From contig DJYG01000039.1 of NCBI GenBank assembly GCA_002450015.1, positions 1 to 32,245 of the forward strand: DNA of 32,245 nt, written 5' to 3'. Below, piece after piece: positions 1-8,808 of this stretch. The notes beneath the pieces were generated by a model. The model worked only from the letters and a program-made list of their open reading frames with translations. It was not told where the DNA came from and did no database searches. The position numbers and the translations under genes are program-made. Origin of the DNA: Cyanobacteria bacterium UBA6984. GTDB lineage: Bacteria; Cyanobacteriota; Vampirovibrionia; Gastranaerophilales; Gastranaerophilaceae. Each line of letters begins with the position of its first letter. The stretch's first letter is position 1.

Positions 1-1
1 A

Positions 2-1231
2 GCATTGTTATATCCGTTTGCGCACAGTCACATAATTCCATATCCTTATCCAATGCAGGCATTAAATTGGATTTTTTGTTTATCTGCATTAATTGTAATG
101 TGGTGGAAAGCACCATTTAATAATTGGATAAAAGCATTGATAACATTTTCTTTCCCATTTTTAGGTTGTTATGGTGTAATAGCAAGATGTTATTCGATAG
201 GCATTTTGTTGTTATTTTTATTAGCTGCTTTGTTTGATAAAAAAACAAAATATCCAAAAACTTATGCTTTTTTACTGATTTTATGTGCAAATACCAGTGT
301 AATGGCACTAATTGGTGCTACTGCTTTTGGTATTTTATTTTTATATGAATATATAAAATCTGAAGATAAAAAAGATAAAATATGGGTTTATTTAATATTG
401 TCAGCAGGTGCATTTTTAGTTTTATATCAGTTATTTAATATTGGATATCTTGAACCTATTTCTTCCAATAGAAAGCCTCATATCAGTGTTAATATATTTA
501 GAAATTCTTTTATTAATGGTCAATTGATTATAAATTGTTTGTTAACATGTTTATTTTCTGTACCGTTTTTAAGATATTTTTATGAGAACAAAAAGTCATT
601 ATTTTTTATTGGATTTGTATATTCTTTTTTGTTGATTTTTTTGATGGCTGTTTATGGAGGTAATTTTTGGCATTCATATTTCTTCTATATATTTTTAATT
701 ATTGCTTTATGGATAAACAAAGATGCTGATATTGTACAAATTAAAAAAAATGCATTAATAACTTTTTCTGTAATTTCATTGATTTTAGTCTTTCATAAAC
801 CAGTAAACAAAGATTACTATCACGTTTTTGAAAGAAAGTCATTAGGGTTGTTAAATATTATCGAAAATGATGATATTTTAAATAAAGCAAAAATCACTCA
901 AAATTCAGGAATTTTATATGAAATAATACCTTATTCGTACGGAAAAACTTTTAAATTAAAAAATCATTGTCACAAAGAACCAAATACAGATTATGATTTA
1001 CTTAATAATAATGATAAAATTTGTGCTATAAAAAATACAATAATGCAGGCAAAACGTTATCCTGATAAATTAAAACCTATAATAGGCAACAATACCTATA
1101 CTTTTATTGATAAAAGAGAATATAAAATAGAGAAAGAGCTTGAAGAAATAAAAGCTAACGATTATTCAATTTTCTTTGAAAAATACAAGGATTTCGAACA
1201 TTATTCTTTTTGGAAAATTTATGTAAAATAA
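2..1231 (+). CDS. GT-C-like polytopic membrane protein, 5' end cut off by window
   Basis: Partial gene of 409 visible codons, open at the left edge. It is a multi-spanning membrane protein with at least eight hydrophobic segments over residues 1-260 and a soluble C-terminal part of about 140 residues. It aligns along its length with the complete gene at 3758-5182, sharing KAPFNNWIK, ARCYSIGI, LLILCANTS and the FFYI.LII segment. The first visible codon matches residue 65 of that paralog, so about 64 residues are missing, including the loop that would carry the Asp-Glu motif of GT-C glycosyltransferases. The in-frame TTG at base 5 is therefore an internal leucine codon, not a start. By family logic such proteins move sugars from lipid-linked donors at the membrane, but the substrate cannot be told. 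No terminator follows before the next gene. The membrane protein call is firm; the glycosyltransferase role is inferred. Confidence 0.7.
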   Translation, partial: ALLYPFAHSHIIPYPYPMQALNWIFCLSALIVMWWKAPFNNWIKALITFSFPFLGCYGVIARCYSIGILLLFLLAALFDKKTKYPKTYAFLLILCANTSVMALIGATAFGILFLYEYIKSEDKKDKIWVYLILSAGAFLVLYQLFNIGYLEPISSNRKPHISVNIFRNSFINGQLIINCLLTCLFSVPFLRYFYENKKSLFFIGFVYSFLLIFLMAVYGGNFWHSYFFYIFLIIALWINKDADIVQIKKNALITFSVISLILVFHKPVNKDYYHVFERKSLGLLNIIENDDILNKAKITQNSGILYEIIPYSYGKTFKLKNHCHKEPNTDYDLLNNNDKICAIKNTIMQAKRYPDKLKPIIGNNTYTFIDKREYKIEKELEEIKANDYSIFFEKYKDFEHYSFWKIYVK

Positions 1232-1328
1232 TTGTAACAATTGCAATAAAAATCCCGAAAAAGAGCAAAAAACATGATGTTTTATACTTTAAATAAATAT
1301 AAAAGTGTGTATAAATAAGGGCAAAATC

Positions 1329-3695
1329 GTGAGAATTAATCCAATCTCAACAAATGTTGTAAATTTCCAACAAGCGAAAAATGTAAAAAATAATCCAAAT
1401 TTAAAATATGCATCTGATGTAGTAAGTATAAATAAAAACACTATTGGCGTTGAACGTCAAGGTAAAAACCTTCACGTATCATTTACAGGTAACTTCCAAA
1501 ACCCTGTTGAAGCAGGTGTTCAATTTAAAATTGCAGGTGTAACAAGACATCAAAAAGGTATGGCTGGCGCTCACGCAGCAGCAACAGACGATAACTTAGT
1601 AAGATTGGCAAAATCAGACTGGAAAGATGGTCAAAAACTGGATTATACTTATGACGAGCTTACAAAAAATATTACATTAAAAGATCCCCAATTCGGCGAA
1701 ATCGGAACTGTTCCTGCTCCTGTTGCAGAAAGTTTTATGAATGTTATCAATACTGACAAAGATAACTTCCAATTTGAACTTACGAATGTTACAGGCGGTG
1801 TTACATCAGATTTTCCTATTATTGCAGCAAAAGCTAACTTAAAATATACAGGCAACGATGCAAAAGTTAGAGAAAACGCACAAAATGCATTTAATTCTTT
1901 AATTGATTCAAAAGATGCTAAAGTTTCATCTTCTGTTTCAATTTACCAACCTGATTTTTCACCAAAACAAGTTTTGGAAAGAATATTTGACGTTGAAGGC
2001 AAAAGAAATGGCTTAGGCGAAGTTAGAAAAATCAAAGATGCTGTTGATACAATTGTAAAAGAAATTAAAGACCCAAAAAATAAAAATATTTTAGTTTTAG
2101 GTCACTGCTCACCTGACGGTGATACTGTTGGATGTGTAATAGGTATGACAGCAGCACTAAAAGGGGCATTCCCAGACAGAAATGTAGATGCATCTATTGA
2201 TGATGATATTCCAAATTCATTTAGCAAAGTTCCGGGTGTTGAAGATATTAAACGTCCATACAATGCAAAAGCTGTAAATTCAGTGAAGAAAAACATTGAA
2301 ATGCTTGAAAAAAGCACAAATCCTGCAGCTAAAAAACAAATAGAAACTTTAAACAAAGAATTAGAAAGATTAACTGATAAATCAAGATTTTTCGACCCAA
2401 ACACAGTTGATGGAAAAGAAGCTAAAAAATATGATTTAGTAATTATGCTGGATACTCCAACAGAAGGTCGTTCAAGCAGAGCTTTCAAACCTTATTTTGA
2501 AAATGCGGGAAAAACAATTTTTATTGACCACCATCCTTTAAAACAAGCTGAATGGGCTAATGCAAAAGAGAAATTAGGCTTCGATATGAATAAAGCTATC
2601 CAAGACAAAATGGCTCTTGTTGTTGATTCAGTTCCTGCAGCAACTCAAATTGTTACAGCAATTTGTGATAAAGCAGGCATGTTAGGCGAAATGTTTAAAA
2701 ATTCTGTGGATAATGCAAAGAAATTTGTTGCAGGTATTGTAACAGGTACTCAAACTGATACTTGCGGCTACAAAAATCAAGCTAATTATCATCCATCAGA
2801 TGCAAAATTACCTCAATCTCAAAAAGCTAACTACTATCCTGAAGGTATGTCTAATTACTTAATGAATAAATTAGATAACGAAATTAATAAAAAATGGATG
2901 AGAGAAAACTTATTCTATGAATTGCCAAATCAACCATTAACAAATAACTTAGGACCAAAGGACGCAGTTTTAATGATGGCTTTAAGAGGTCGTGAAATGT
3001 ATCCTGAAATTGGTTTAGGCATGATGAGAGTAAGTTATGCAGTTATGGAAAATATTTTAAATGAAGCTAAAAAACAAGATGAAAATGTTCAAATGACAGA
3101 TGTGTATAACTCATTTAAAAATTGCGAAGTTATGTCTGCACTAAAAACAAATCCAACATTCTCAAAACCAAATCCAAACCCTGTAACTAATGCAGAAAAA
3201 GCTGCCGAAACATATCGTTCAGCTTATGATAAAGACAGAGTTGCTGTATTTATGGCTCAAAACCAAGTTGAAGGTTCAATAAATAAATTTTCACAAATCG
3301 CTGATAAGAATATGATTAGTTTTTCATTCCGTTCAGGTGGCGAAACTAATGCCGCACAAGTTTTAGCAACAGTATTTGGCGGCGGCGGACACGCAGCAGC
3401 AGCAGGCGCAAACTTATCAATGAAAGGCTTAGATTTTAAATCTAAATTAATCGTAAAAGTTAACGGACAAGTTGCAAGTGCAAAAGAAATTTTTGAAGCA
3501 GCTAATAACAATGTAAATGTTTCAAATAATAATAAAATCAATTTCAAAGATAAAGCAAAAATGATGAAGAAAATTGAAATTGAAATGTCACAAGATGGCA
3601 CAGGTAGAACTTGTGGTGAACTTATTAAAGATGTATTGACAGAAATGAGAGCTGTTCAACCTGTATCTCAAAGAGCTTACGGTCAAAGAGTATAA
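1329..3695 (+). CDS. DHH/DHHA1 family phosphoesterase with unusual N-terminal region
   Basis: About 788 residues from GTG 1329, which has AAGG at 1317-1320 eight bases upstream. A GTG at 1305 in the same frame is possible but has no ribosome binding site. Residues 1-225 match nothing I recognise; they include VSFTGN near residue 50. The catalytic part has GHCSPDGDTVG near residue 259 (DHH motif I), DLVIMLDTP near 372, IDHHP near 399 and GGGGHAAAAG near 684 (DHHA1 nucleic-acid or substrate-binding motif). The family (RecJ, NrnA, GdpP) uses two metals to cut phosphodiesters in DNA, nanoRNA or cyclic dinucleotides; the substrate here is not evident. The core is stretched by charged helical inserts, for instance about 80 residues between motifs I and II, so it is far longer than NrnA (about 320). 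TATACT (1283-1288) and TATAAA (1298-1303) are possible -10 boxes. A hairpin follows at 3714. Confidence 0.85.
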   Translation: MRINPISTNVVNFQQAKNVKNNPNLKYASDVVSINKNTIGVERQGKNLHVSFTGNFQNPVEAGVQFKIAGVTRHQKGMAGAHAAATDDNLVRLAKSDWKDGQKLDYTYDELTKNITLKDPQFGEIGTVPAPVAESFMNVINTDKDNFQFELTNVTGGVTSDFPIIAAKANLKYTGNDAKVRENAQNAFNSLIDSKDAKVSSSVSIYQPDFSPKQVLERIFDVEGKRNGLGEVRKIKDAVDTIVKEIKDPKNKNILVLGHCSPDGDTVGCVIGMTAALKGAFPDRNVDASIDDDIPNSFSKVPGVEDIKRPYNAKAVNSVKKNIEMLEKSTNPAAKKQIETLNKELERLTDKSRFFDPNTVDGKEAKKYDLVIMLDTPTEGRSSRAFKPYFENAGKTIFIDHHPLKQAEWANAKEKLGFDMNKAIQDKMALVVDSVPAATQIVTAICDKAGMLGEMFKNSVDNAKKFVAGIVTGTQTDTCGYKNQANYHPSDAKLPQSQKANYYPEGMSNYLMNKLDNEINKKWMRENLFYELPNQPLTNNLGPKDAVLMMALRGREMYPEIGLGMMRVSYAVMENILNEAKKQDENVQMTDVYNSFKNCEVMSALKTNPTFSKPNPNPVTNAEKAAETYRSAYDKDRVAVFMAQNQVEGSINKFSQIADKNMISFSFRSGGETNAAQVLATVFGGGGHAAAAGANLSMKGLDFKSKLIVKVNGQVASAKEIFEAANNNVNVSNNNKINFKDKAKMMKKIEIEMSQDGTGRTCGELIKDVLTEMRAVQPVSQRAYGQRV

Positions 3696-3713
3696 ATTTT
3701 ATAAATAACAAAA

Positions 3714-3738
3714 GCCCCTAATTATTTTAATTAGGGGC
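3714..3738 (+). terminator. Perfect 11-bp hairpin after the DHH gene
   Basis: The arms GCCCCTAATTA (3714-3724) and TAATTAGGGGC (3728-3738) pair perfectly around a TTT loop. The G+C-rich base fits a terminator, but only a broken T-rich tract follows (ATTGTGTTATAATTT), so termination may be partial. The next gene's -10 element starts 5 bases after the stem. Confidence 0.6.
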
Positions 3739-3742
3739 ATTG

Positions 3743-3751
3743 TGTTATAAT
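3743..3751 (+). promoter_or_regulatory. Extended -10 promoter for a leaderless GT-C gene
   Basis: TGTTATAAT is an extended -10 element (TGn plus consensus TATAAT at 3746-3751). The ATG at 3758 begins six bases after it, where transcription should start. No good -35 hexamer is seen; that position lies in the terminator hairpin. Confidence 0.6.
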
Positions 3752-3757
3752 TTATTT

Positions 3758-5182
3758 ATGGAAAGAATAAATAAAGTAAATTGGGGATTATTAATATCAC
3801 TGACGTTGTGGTGTGTAATAACTCTAATAAGAGTGTTTTATCATTCACCGTGGTACGATGAAGCGCATGCTTGGTTAATAGCGCAAGAACTTAATTTATT
3901 TGAAATAATCAAATTAATGAAAATAGAAGGTCACACTTTCATATGGTATTTATGTTTAATGCCATTTGCGAAGACAAATTTTATGTATCCATATTCAATG
4001 CTTTTGTTAAATTGGTTGTTTTGTTTTATAGCAATATTAATATTATGGTTAAAAGCACCATTTAACAATTGGATAAAATTTTTAATAAGTTTCAGTTTTC
4101 CTTTTTTAGCTCTATATCCTGTTGTCGCACGGTGTTATTCGATAGGAATAATGCTGCTGTTTGCTTTGACAGCAATGGAAAATAAAAAGTTAGAACATCC
4201 TAATTGGTATGCATTGTTGTTGATATTGTGTGCAAATACAAGCATTATGGCAGCAGTTGGGGCAACAGTATTTGGGTGTTTATTTTTATATGAAATGATT
4301 AAAAATAAAATTAGCATAGTAATTCCAATATGTATAATGGTGTCAGGTGCGGCAATAATTTTACTGCAATTACCATTAAATTTGAACAATCATACACTTA
4401 TAATGTTTTTAAACAGACCATTAAATATATTTTTTTTAAAATCAACATTCTTTAGTAATTCATTAACTTTAAACATACTGACAATCATTATATTGTCTAT
4501 ATTAATAAATATATTTTACTTCAAAAATAAGATAATACCAATATTTTTAATTCTCTGTTATGCTTTACTGTTTAGCATTTTTTATTTTTATCTTGGTGAA
4601 ATGTGGCATCATTTCTTTTTCTACATATATTTAATTATTTCGTGTTGGTTAATACTGGCAAAATATAAATTTCAAGATAAAAAAATAGTATGGAAGCCAC
4701 TTGTATCTTTTGTTTTGATTTTTGTTTCGCTTGTTTTTATATTTTGGCTACCAAATAGTAGAGATTTAAAGAAAATTTGGAATTGCACAGATTTGCAGGT
4801 ATCTAAGAAAATATTAGCGGATAAGAATTTGGATAATTCAAATATTTTTGTAGAAAATATGCATCGAAGTATATTTCAAACATATTTAAAAGGTCGTAAT
4901 ATCAACGTTATAAATTATTGTTCAGCAAACTTGAATAATTGGGATATTAGACCTTACTATAATTCAGAGGTTTGTCAATTCGACGGAATAAACAGCACAA
5001 TGGTTGTATTGAGAGATGATTATATATTAAAATTCTATACTGATAATTCGTATTTCATGACAAGTAATAAAATAAAAAGTCGTGATGATAGCTTTTTACA
5101 TGGTTTAAAAAATTACAAATTTGTTTTATATAAAAATTATGGTCAAAATGTACTGTGGAAAATAGAAAAATTAAAAGAATAA
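3758..5182 (+). CDS. GT-C-like polytopic membrane glycosyltransferase
   Basis: A 474-residue integral membrane protein with about nine or ten hydrophobic segments. After the first segment (residues 9-28) comes SPWYDEAHAW with Asp34-Glu35. An acidic pair in this first outside loop is the catalytic signature of GT-C enzymes such as the PMT/ArnT-like GT39 group, which take sugars from polyprenyl-phosphate donors. The C-terminal 130 residues or so are soluble. It is the intact paralog of the gene at 2-1231. I chose ATG 3758, not the in-frame TTG at 3740, because 3740 would put the -10 element inside the gene. No Shine-Dalgarno sequence precedes it, and translation is predicted to begin at the mRNA 5' end. 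A terminator follows at 5205. The acceptor is unknown; surface polysaccharide or protein glycosylation are both possible. Confidence 0.7.
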   Translation: MERINKVNWGLLISLTLWCVITLIRVFYHSPWYDEAHAWLIAQELNLFEIIKLMKIEGHTFIWYLCLMPFAKTNFMYPYSMLLLNWLFCFIAILILWLKAPFNNWIKFLISFSFPFLALYPVVARCYSIGIMLLFALTAMENKKLEHPNWYALLLILCANTSIMAAVGATVFGCLFLYEMIKNKISIVIPICIMVSGAAIILLQLPLNLNNHTLIMFLNRPLNIFFLKSTFFSNSLTLNILTIIILSILINIFYFKNKIIPIFLILCYALLFSIFYFYLGEMWHHFFFYIYLIISCWLILAKYKFQDKKIVWKPLVSFVLIFVSLVFIFWLPNSRDLKKIWNCTDLQVSKKILADKNLDNSNIFVENMHRSIFQTYLKGRNINVINYCSANLNNWDIRPYYNSEVCQFDGINSTMVVLRDDYILKFYTDNSYFMTSNKIKSRDDSFLHGLKNYKFVLYKNYGQNVLWKIEKLKE

Positions 5183-5204
5183 ATAAAATTTTAACAAGCA
5201 CTAT

Positions 5205-5233
5205 AAAAATCAATCGAAAGATTGATTTTTTTT
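5205..5233 (+). terminator. Rho-independent terminator
   Basis: AAAAATCAATC (5205-5215) pairs with GATTGATTTTT (5220-5230) around a GAAA tetraloop, and the T tract runs from 5226 to 5233. It closes the GT-C gene. The next 97 bases, up to fliJ, hold a small hairpin (5295-5314, GATAG/CTATC arms) but no convincing promoter. Confidence 0.85.
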
Positions 5234-5330
5234 GCTAAATATCAACCGTTTAATGTATGGTCAATTAATAATAAATAATGTAATCTGATAACGTGATAGA
5301 TGTGTAATTCTATCGGGGCAAGAGGTAAAT

Positions 5331-5783
5331 TTGAAAAAATATTCATTCAGATTACAACCGGTGCTTAATTTAAGAGAAAAAGCATTGGAAGATAAAAGGT
5401 TAGAAATGGCAAAAGTCATAAAACTATTGAATGATTATCAAATTGAACTTGAGGCGCTGGAGAAAAAATATTTATCATATAAAGGCAAAATTGAAGATAT
5501 TTCAATATCAAACGAAATTGTTAATATCTCAGAACTGGCAAGTTATAACTCTTATATGTTCCAATTGGAACAGCAAATGAAGGAAAAAGAAATAACTATT
5601 GAAAACACAAGAAAAGTTCTTAAAATCAAACAAAATGAAGTCAATGAGGCACTAAAAGAAGTAAAAGTATTAGACAAATTAAAGGAAACTCAATCGAAAA
5701 AATTTTACGACGCTATCTATAAAAAAGAAGCAGAAGAAATAGATGACATAGTAACAGCAAGATATAAAGTTCAAGAAGTATAG
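5331..5783 (+). CDS. fliJ: Flagellar export chaperone FliJ
   Basis: A 150-residue, almost fully alpha-helical, charged protein of the usual FliJ length (about 147). It opens with KKYSFRLQPVLNLREKALE, which matches the conserved N-terminus of FliJ (F-x-L-x-x-L-x-x-R). FliJ is a cytoplasmic coiled-coil that links the FliI ATPase ring to the FlhA export gate and recycles export chaperones. The start is TTG at 5331, with AGAGG at 5321-5325 five bases upstream. It is first in a fliJ-fliK-flgD-flgE cluster, and fliK starts 7 bases after its stop. FliJ commonly precedes fliK in other genomes, which supports the call. FliH and FliI are not in the window. Confidence 0.85.
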   Translation: MKKYSFRLQPVLNLREKALEDKRLEMAKVIKLLNDYQIELEALEKKYLSYKGKIEDISISNEIVNISELASYNSYMFQLEQQMKEKEITIENTRKVLKIKQNEVNEALKEVKVLDKLKETQSKKFYDAIYKKEAEEIDDIVTARYKVQEV

Positions 5784-5790
5784 AGGAAAA

Positions 5791-8235
5791 ATGACACAAC
5801 AACTAGACTTAACATTTAATACAGCAAATACAACAGATAAAATGATGTCAAATTCGACAATGTCATTCATGTCAAACGAAAACAAATCAGATTTAAGCAA
5901 TAAATTTGATAATTTTCTTGATAATGCTAATAAAAATTACACAAAAAACACGAAGTATGAAAATAAACAGTCATTGAACAGTAACGATAAAAAAGATATA
6001 ACTTCAAAAAATCAAAATAATAATAATTATAGTTCAAATAAAAATGAAAGCTCAACTCAAAAAGTTGAATATTCTGAAAACAAAGTTACAGTAAAAGAAA
6101 ATAATAACACCTCAAAAGAAGTAATTAAAACATCAGAAAATAATAATAATGACGATGATAAACAAATTTCAATAAACGAAACAGCAAAAATGGTTACAGA
6201 CCAAGAAATTGGTGAAAGCGCTGAAATCGTTGAAAATGCGGAAGATATTAATCAATTATTACAAGAATCAATTTTAACAGCAAATATGTCTGATGTTGTT
6301 CAAATGATTAACACTGATGAAAATAAATCAAATTTGAAAAATTTAGTAAACGAATTTTTAACCGAAAATGAACTTCCTGTTGAAGCAATCAAAAGCGGAA
6401 TAAAATTTGAAACAGCCCTAAATAACGTTGATACATCAAATGCTGATGTCGAACTTGTAGAAAATAATACAAAAGATATGACCGTTTCAAAAGAGGATAT
6501 TATTTCGCAAATGTATTCTGCTGAAAAATTTGCGCCAGAAACTAAAAAAGAAAATTTTGCTAAAAACATCGAAATTCAAAATGAAAATATAAAATCTGTA
6601 AATATATCTTCAGAATTGAAAGTTTTAAGTGAAAATAATAATGCTGATGAAAATATTAATTTAACAATACCAAAACAAGCAGACATAAATACTGAAATTG
6701 TAGAAAAAACTCTGCCAGAAACAGCAAAAAATGAAACTTCAATTAACTCAAATGAAGTGTTAGTTCAAAATAATGATAATTCTGAAAATACTTCAAGATT
6801 AAACAATATTGATTTAAGTAAAAATGTAGAATTAAATACAAAAAATGATAAAGAAAATAATATTGATATAGATTTACAAAAAAATCTTGAAAAAAATATT
6901 GCTATAAAAGAATCAGATAAAGAAGATAAATATGAAGATTCAAAAGTAATTACAGAATCTAAATTAACAAATGAAATTAGTCAAAATGCTTCAAATACAG
7001 AAATTAAAAATGAAGACTTGAAACCAATTGAACAATTGGTTCAATTGAATGTTTCAAATACGCAACAAGAAACCAAATCATCAATAAATAATCAAATACC
7101 AAATAAAACTGATGATTTAAAACAAGAAATATCCTCTGCAAAATTTGAAAATTCAGCAAATATTGCCCAAAATAATCAAACTGACAAAAAAGTTGCAGAT
7201 GAAAATGCAAAAACAAATGTTAAATCGGAAGAAACACTTGATATAAAAGAAGATGTTTCAGGAATTGAATTTGTCGAAAATAATAAATCAGATGATGAAG
7301 TTCAACATAAAGCTGATATTGCAGAAAATTCAAAAGAACAAGTTAAGCAAAAAGTTGAACATGTAAAAATACAGGTTGAAGAAAATATAAAAATTAATCC
7401 TCAACTTCAAAAAAATGCTTTAAATACAGACAAAACCTTAAAGGCAAATGAAACATTAGAAAAAGCAGGATTATCAACTGAAAATTTAGCAAAAATTAAC
7501 GCTAAAATAAAAGATATTGACACTTCTGCAAATAATACAAAATCTGATTTAGGTCAATCTTCACAAGAAATGATAATGCGTGATATTATGCAAAATAATG
7601 CATCAAACTCAAATACTGAAGCTGTCGAATTAAAAGTTGATTTTAATCAATCATTGAACGATAAACTTCAACAATCTTCACTAACACAAATGTCACAACC
7701 AAAAGATGCACAAGAAGTAAGTATTTTAGACCAAATTAGAGCAAAATTCGCTGTAAACAGTCAAAACGGAATGCAAAAAATAACAATTGGGCTAACTCCT
7801 GAAAGTTTAGGCAAATTAAATATAGAAATTTCAAAAGGTCAAAACGGTATTTCTGCGCAAATTATAGCAGATAATCCGCAAGCAAAAGAAATCTTAGATA
7901 AAAACCTTGACGGCTTAAAATCTGTTTTACAATCTCAAGGTGTAAATGTAAATAACTTAAATGTAAAAATTGCAGAAACCGGACGTTCTTCTGACAGTAA
8001 CAACAACATGTTTAATCAAGAAGACAGCCAATTTGATTCAAACAAAAATGGCGGTAATTCAAGAAATTCAAATGAAGATGAAAAAGAAAAACGTTCAGAT
8101 TTTGAGTTTTTACAAAAAAAAGTAATGAACAAAGAATATTCCGATGAGTCGGAAGAAATCGTTGAAAGAACGATTCAAACAGAAAAAACCGTAAGCATAA
8201 AAGGCGGTCTGGGAAACGTAACATATAAAATGTAG
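5791..8235 (+). CDS. fliK: Flagellar hook-length control protein FliK, oversized
   Basis: An 814-residue protein; typical FliK has about 400. Residues 1-600 or so are low-complexity, rich in Asn, Lys, Glu and Ser, with no predicted fold and no hydrophobic stretch. Residues about 655-730 form the conserved FliK C-terminal (Flg_hook) domain, with ITIGLTPESLGKLNIEI, AQIIADNPQAKEIL and LKSVLQSQGVNVNNLNVKI. The last 80 residues are again charged and disordered. FliK is exported during hook growth; its long N-terminal part acts as a ruler, and its C-terminal domain meets FlhB to switch export from hook to filament proteins. The start is ATG 5791, preceded by AGAGG. It lies between fliJ and flgD, as in many genomes. 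The length suggests either a long hook or a compact, coiled ruler. Confidence 0.88.
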   Translation: MTQQLDLTFNTANTTDKMMSNSTMSFMSNENKSDLSNKFDNFLDNANKNYTKNTKYENKQSLNSNDKKDITSKNQNNNNYSSNKNESSTQKVEYSENKVTVKENNNTSKEVIKTSENNNNDDDKQISINETAKMVTDQEIGESAEIVENAEDINQLLQESILTANMSDVVQMINTDENKSNLKNLVNEFLTENELPVEAIKSGIKFETALNNVDTSNADVELVENNTKDMTVSKEDIISQMYSAEKFAPETKKENFAKNIEIQNENIKSVNISSELKVLSENNNADENINLTIPKQADINTEIVEKTLPETAKNETSINSNEVLVQNNDNSENTSRLNNIDLSKNVELNTKNDKENNIDIDLQKNLEKNIAIKESDKEDKYEDSKVITESKLTNEISQNASNTEIKNEDLKPIEQLVQLNVSNTQQETKSSINNQIPNKTDDLKQEISSAKFENSANIAQNNQTDKKVADENAKTNVKSEETLDIKEDVSGIEFVENNKSDDEVQHKADIAENSKEQVKQKVEHVKIQVEENIKINPQLQKNALNTDKTLKANETLEKAGLSTENLAKINAKIKDIDTSANNTKSDLGQSSQEMIMRDIMQNNASNSNTEAVELKVDFNQSLNDKLQQSSLTQMSQPKDAQEVSILDQIRAKFAVNSQNGMQKITIGLTPESLGKLNIEISKGQNGISAQIIADNPQAKEILDKNLDGLKSVLQSQGVNVNNLNVKIAETGRSSDSNNNMFNQEDSQFDSNKNGGNSRNSNEDEKEKRSDFEFLQKKVMNKEYSDESEEIVERTIQTEKTVSIKGGLGNVTYKM

Positions 8236-8262
8236 TGATAATGGAGAGGTAGGTAAATTTAA

Positions 8263-8748
8263 ATGAGTGATGTATCATCAATGATTACACAAATGCAGAC
8301 AAATACTGCAATTGTAGAAAGCAGACAACCAAAAACATCATCAAATGATGTAACAGATTCAAATATGTTTTTGAAACTTATGTTAAAACAAATGGAACAG
8401 CAAGACCCGACAGAACCAACGGATAACTCACAATGGCTTGCTCAAATGGCACAATATTCATCATTGGAAGCTATGAATAATTTGAATGCATCATTTGCAG
8501 AAGTTTCAAATAAAATTAATGAATTAAGCGAAACAGTAAATTCAAGCAACATAATTTCACAAACACTTTCACTTGTAGGTAAAGACGTTACCGTAACAAT
8601 ACCGGTTATAGATGAAAACGGAAAAACAATATCAACTCAAGATATTTCAGGCAAAGTTGATGAAGTATCGTTTGAAAACGGTGAAGGCATGATTAACGTA
8701 AACGGAACTACATACTCGATTTCTGAAATTAAATCTATTAGACCATAA
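8263..8748 (+). CDS. flgD: Flagellar hook-capping protein FlgD, short form
   Basis: A 161-residue protein with the FlgD N-terminal signature at residues 27-60: MFLKLMLKQMEQQDPTEPTD followed by WLAQMAQYSSLEAM. FlgD sits as a cap at the tip of the growing hook and directs folding of FlgE subunits. The C-terminal 60 residues (LVGKDVTVTI, then ISGKVDEVSFENG and YSISEIKSI) fit the Tudor-like half of the FlgD core. The Ig-like (FLG_D) insertion of the about 230-residue enterobacterial protein appears to be absent, as in several Gram-positive FlgD proteins. ATG 8263 has AGG at 8251-8253. The hook gene follows 60 bases downstream. Confidence 0.88.
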   Translation: MSDVSSMITQMQTNTAIVESRQPKTSSNDVTDSNMFLKLMLKQMEQQDPTEPTDNSQWLAQMAQYSSLEAMNNLNASFAEVSNKINELSETVNSSNIISQTLSLVGKDVTVTIPVIDENGKTISTQDISGKVDEVSFENGEGMINVNGTTYSISEIKSIRP

Positions 8749-8808
8749 CAGCAAAAACAAATTAAACGGAATTAATTAATATTTTATAAAAGACATAGAG
8801 GAGGAAAA

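Noticed and set aside
5..7. TTG at the left edge as the start of the first gene
   Set aside because: The frame is open to base 2, and alignment with the paralog at 3758 shows that about 64 N-terminal residues are missing, so the codon is an internal leucine.
2102..2488. Long antisense reading frame across the DHH gene
   Set aside because: It lies wholly inside the conserved DHH coding region, has no ribosome binding site and gives no recognisable protein; the same applies to the other antisense frames in gyrA, fliK and flhB.
5234..5330. Sigma-28 promoter (TAAA-N15-GCCGATAA type) ahead of fliJ, suggested by CTGATAA
   Set aside because: No TAAA at the right distance and the -10 match is poor. 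No promoter of any type is convincing there.
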